In this document: positions 62,828 through 64,000 of the stretch, one piece after another
Position numbering within the stretch: the first letter of the stretch is position 1
Layout: each line of letters starts with the position of its first letter
Source: Algoriphagus lutimaris
GTDB lineage: Bacteria; Bacteroidota; Bacteroidia; Cytophagales; Cyclobacteriaceae
Length of the DNA stretch: 64,000 nucleotides
Assembly: GCF_017051705.1 (NCBI RefSeq)
Contig: NZ_JAFIDJ010000001.1
Coordinates: 2,013,786 to 2,077,785 of the forward strand
Direction: 5' to 3'
Position numbers and translations under genes: made by a program
Notes under the pieces: model-generated
The model's database searches: none
What the model was told of the DNA's origin: nothing
What the model saw: only the letters and a program-made list of their open reading frames with translations

Positions 62828-63808
62828 CTATTCATTCACCTGGCTTTGTACTAAGAGATTGTCTTTGATTTTAAAGAAGTTCTCGTTGACATGATTGGAG
62901 ATATGGTTGATCTTAATTTGAAGGCTATCCAAATATTCATGCAAACCTATATTTATAATCTCGCTCACTTCAGCATATTCTAGCTTGGAACGTAATTCCC
63001 CCATGGCCTTTTCCGCACTATTTTGATAGCCACCAGACATGTTCCCTGAAATGGCTAAGAGGCAGTTTTCTGCTTCTTTCAAACAATAATAGATGGACCT
63101 AGGAAAATATTTATTTAACACCATGAATTCAACAACTCCTGCGGGATCGATATTTCCATAGATTCTTCTATAAGAATTAAATCCTGTAACAGATTTCAAC
63201 AGGGCCATCCAATGTAAGAAATCCAAGGGAGTCCCCACTTCATCAGAAGAAGGTAGGAGAATATGATATTTTACATCCAGTATCCTGGAAGTTTGATCTG
63301 CTCTTTCCAAAAATTGACCTAATTGCCTAAAAAACCATCCTTCGGTTCTAGCAACTGTATTATCAGCTATTCCATAAATCAATAGGATCTGGTTTTTAAT
63401 TTGTTCAAAAAAGCTGCGGGGATCTTCCTTTTTCCACAATTTTTTGACTGCTCCATTTTTAATCATGTAATAAAGCTCATTTACCTCCTCCCAGGTTTCT
63501 TTGCTTAAACTTTCCCTAATAATTCGGGCATTTTCCCGAGCACGATAAATCGAATTGATCATAGAATTGGGATTTTTCTCATCAAAGGATAAGAAAAAAA
63601 GCACCTGATCTCTGGAGAAAGTTTTATGGGATTCAAGGTAAAATTTTAAATCACCTGTGGCAGCAATTAAAGGTTGCCATTGTTCTTTAAGATCAAGAGG
63701 CAAGTCCTGCATTAAATTAAAATTGACATCAATAAATCGAGCATAGTTTTCTGCTCTTTCTAGGTACCTCCCTAGCCAATAAATGTGATTTGCTACTCTA
63801 CTCAGCAT
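62828..63808 (-). CDS. Alpha-E domain protein
   Basis: The 326-residue protein begins MLSRVANHIYWLGRYLERAENYARFIDVNFNLM, the typical alpha-E start. It is all-helical to the end with the repeated arginine-rich motifs of the family (FFRQLGQFLERADQTSRILDV). It is encoded between the transglutaminase and the ATP-grasp gene, as in most genomes. The activity of this helical protein is unknown. Confidence 0.93.
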   Translation of the reverse strand: MLSRVANHIYWLGRYLERAENYARFIDVNFNLMQDLPLDLKEQWQPLIAATGDLKFYLESHKTFSRDQVLFFLSFDEKNPNSMINSIYRARENARIIRESLSKETWEEVNELYYMIKNGAVKKLWKKEDPRSFFEQIKNQILLIYGIADNTVARTEGWFFRQLGQFLERADQTSRILDVKYHILLPSSDEVGTPLDFLHWMALLKSVTGFNSYRRIYGNIDPAGVVEFMVLNKYFPRSIYYCLKEAENCLLAISGNMSGGYQNSAEKAMGELRSKLEYAEVSEIINIGLHEYLDSLQIKINHISNHVNENFFKIKDNLLVQSQVNE

Positions 63809-63815
63809 AGTTTAA

Positions 63816-64000
63816 TTAGTTATATAATACCCAAGTATCTTTACTTCCTCCCCCTTGTGAACTGTTTACCACAAGGGAACCTTTTTTCAGGGCAACTCGG
63901 GTCAATGCTCCAGGTATCACCTCGATATTTTCTCCATATAAAATATAGGGCCTTAAATCCACATGTCTTCCCACTACTCCTTCGTCTGTTAAGCTTGGAA
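63816..64000 (-). CDS. Circularly permuted type 2 ATP-grasp protein, C-terminal end only
   Basis: The minus-strand frame open to the window end encodes the last 60 residues: [53 protein letters not shown], then TAA at 63818-63816. This ending is diagnostic of the circularly permuted ATP-grasp (type 2) family. The stop lies 7 bp before the alpha-E start, so the three genes form one operon. The start is outside the window. Confidence 0.9.
   Translation of the reverse strand, partial: PSLTDEGVVGRHVDLRPYILYGENIEVIPGALTRVALKKGSLVVNSSQGGGSKDTWVLYN

Overview
The window looks like chromosomal DNA of a Bacteroidota bacterium, most likely order Cytophagales and family Cyclobacteriaceae (Algoriphagus-like). 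The basis is a SusC/SusD pair, DUF6090/DUF6089/DUF6503-type proteins, a CzcA pump fused to a TolC domain, a LexA/S24 - Y-polymerase - DnaE-like set, weak Shine-Dalgarno sequences, and promoter-like TAnnTTTG boxes. GC content is moderate. No rRNA, tRNA, CRISPR array, insertion sequence or prophage was seen. The genus is an inference.

Layout: 0-2.1 kb is the 3' part of a secreted BNR/sortilin-like protein. 2.3-4.8 kb holds two overlapping DUF6090 membrane proteins and a membrane protein with an in-frame stop. 4.9-6.0 kb is queD-folE (pterin). 6.2-13.4 kb is an envelope block: three L,D-transpeptidases, kdsA, kdsC and a GNAT-nitrilase fusion. 13.6-17.4 kb holds MscS, an outer-membrane barrel, Usp, GNAT and an exported RidA. 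17.4-31.3 kb is a DNA-damage/mutagenesis locus (ogt, XRE-S24 repressor, four-helix-bundle protein, dinB, GNAT, then dnaE). An unrelated block splits it: two ferritin-like proteins (one with an in-frame TGA), a lipoprotein, an orphan TPR histidine kinase, a secreted creatininase-family protein and a pentapeptide-repeat protein. 31.7-37.9 kb holds CotH-like, DUF1080, FNT channel, truncated hemoglobin, NPP-type phosphodiesterase and OmpA-like genes. 37.9-44.2 kb runs from a TPR glycosyltransferase-like protein to a phosphonate-type pair (FAD oxidoreductase and HD oxygenase) with an XRE-cupin regulator. 44.4-51.5 kb holds a PLAT-domain protein, a phosphatase-fold enzyme and SusD/SusC. 51.8-60.8 kb is a metal efflux system (CusB, CusA-TolC fusion, histidine kinase, response regulator) followed by a PepSY reductase. 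61-64 kb holds DUF6503 and the transglutaminase / alpha-E / ATP-grasp cluster, cut by the window end.

The most unusual signal is in the mutagenesis locus. Five related short elements, built from GAAATA repeats spaced exactly 11 bp and a hairpin core, lie beside ogt, the S24 repressor gene, dinB, the GNAT gene and dnaE. At two places (about 21.25-21.44 kb and 28.03-28.33 kb) this grammar expands into tandem arrays of short hairpins separated by TATTTC/TATCTC spacers, and hairpin arms change in a compensated way. The arrays flank the block that separates dinB from dnaE. A separate 38-bp box is shared, 34/38 identical, between the dinB promoter and a site about 400 bp upstream of dnaE. Together these suggest a damage-inducible regulon under a self-cleaving S24 repressor, with an undescribed repeat family in its control regions. 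This is an inference from reading the sequence; no searches were run.
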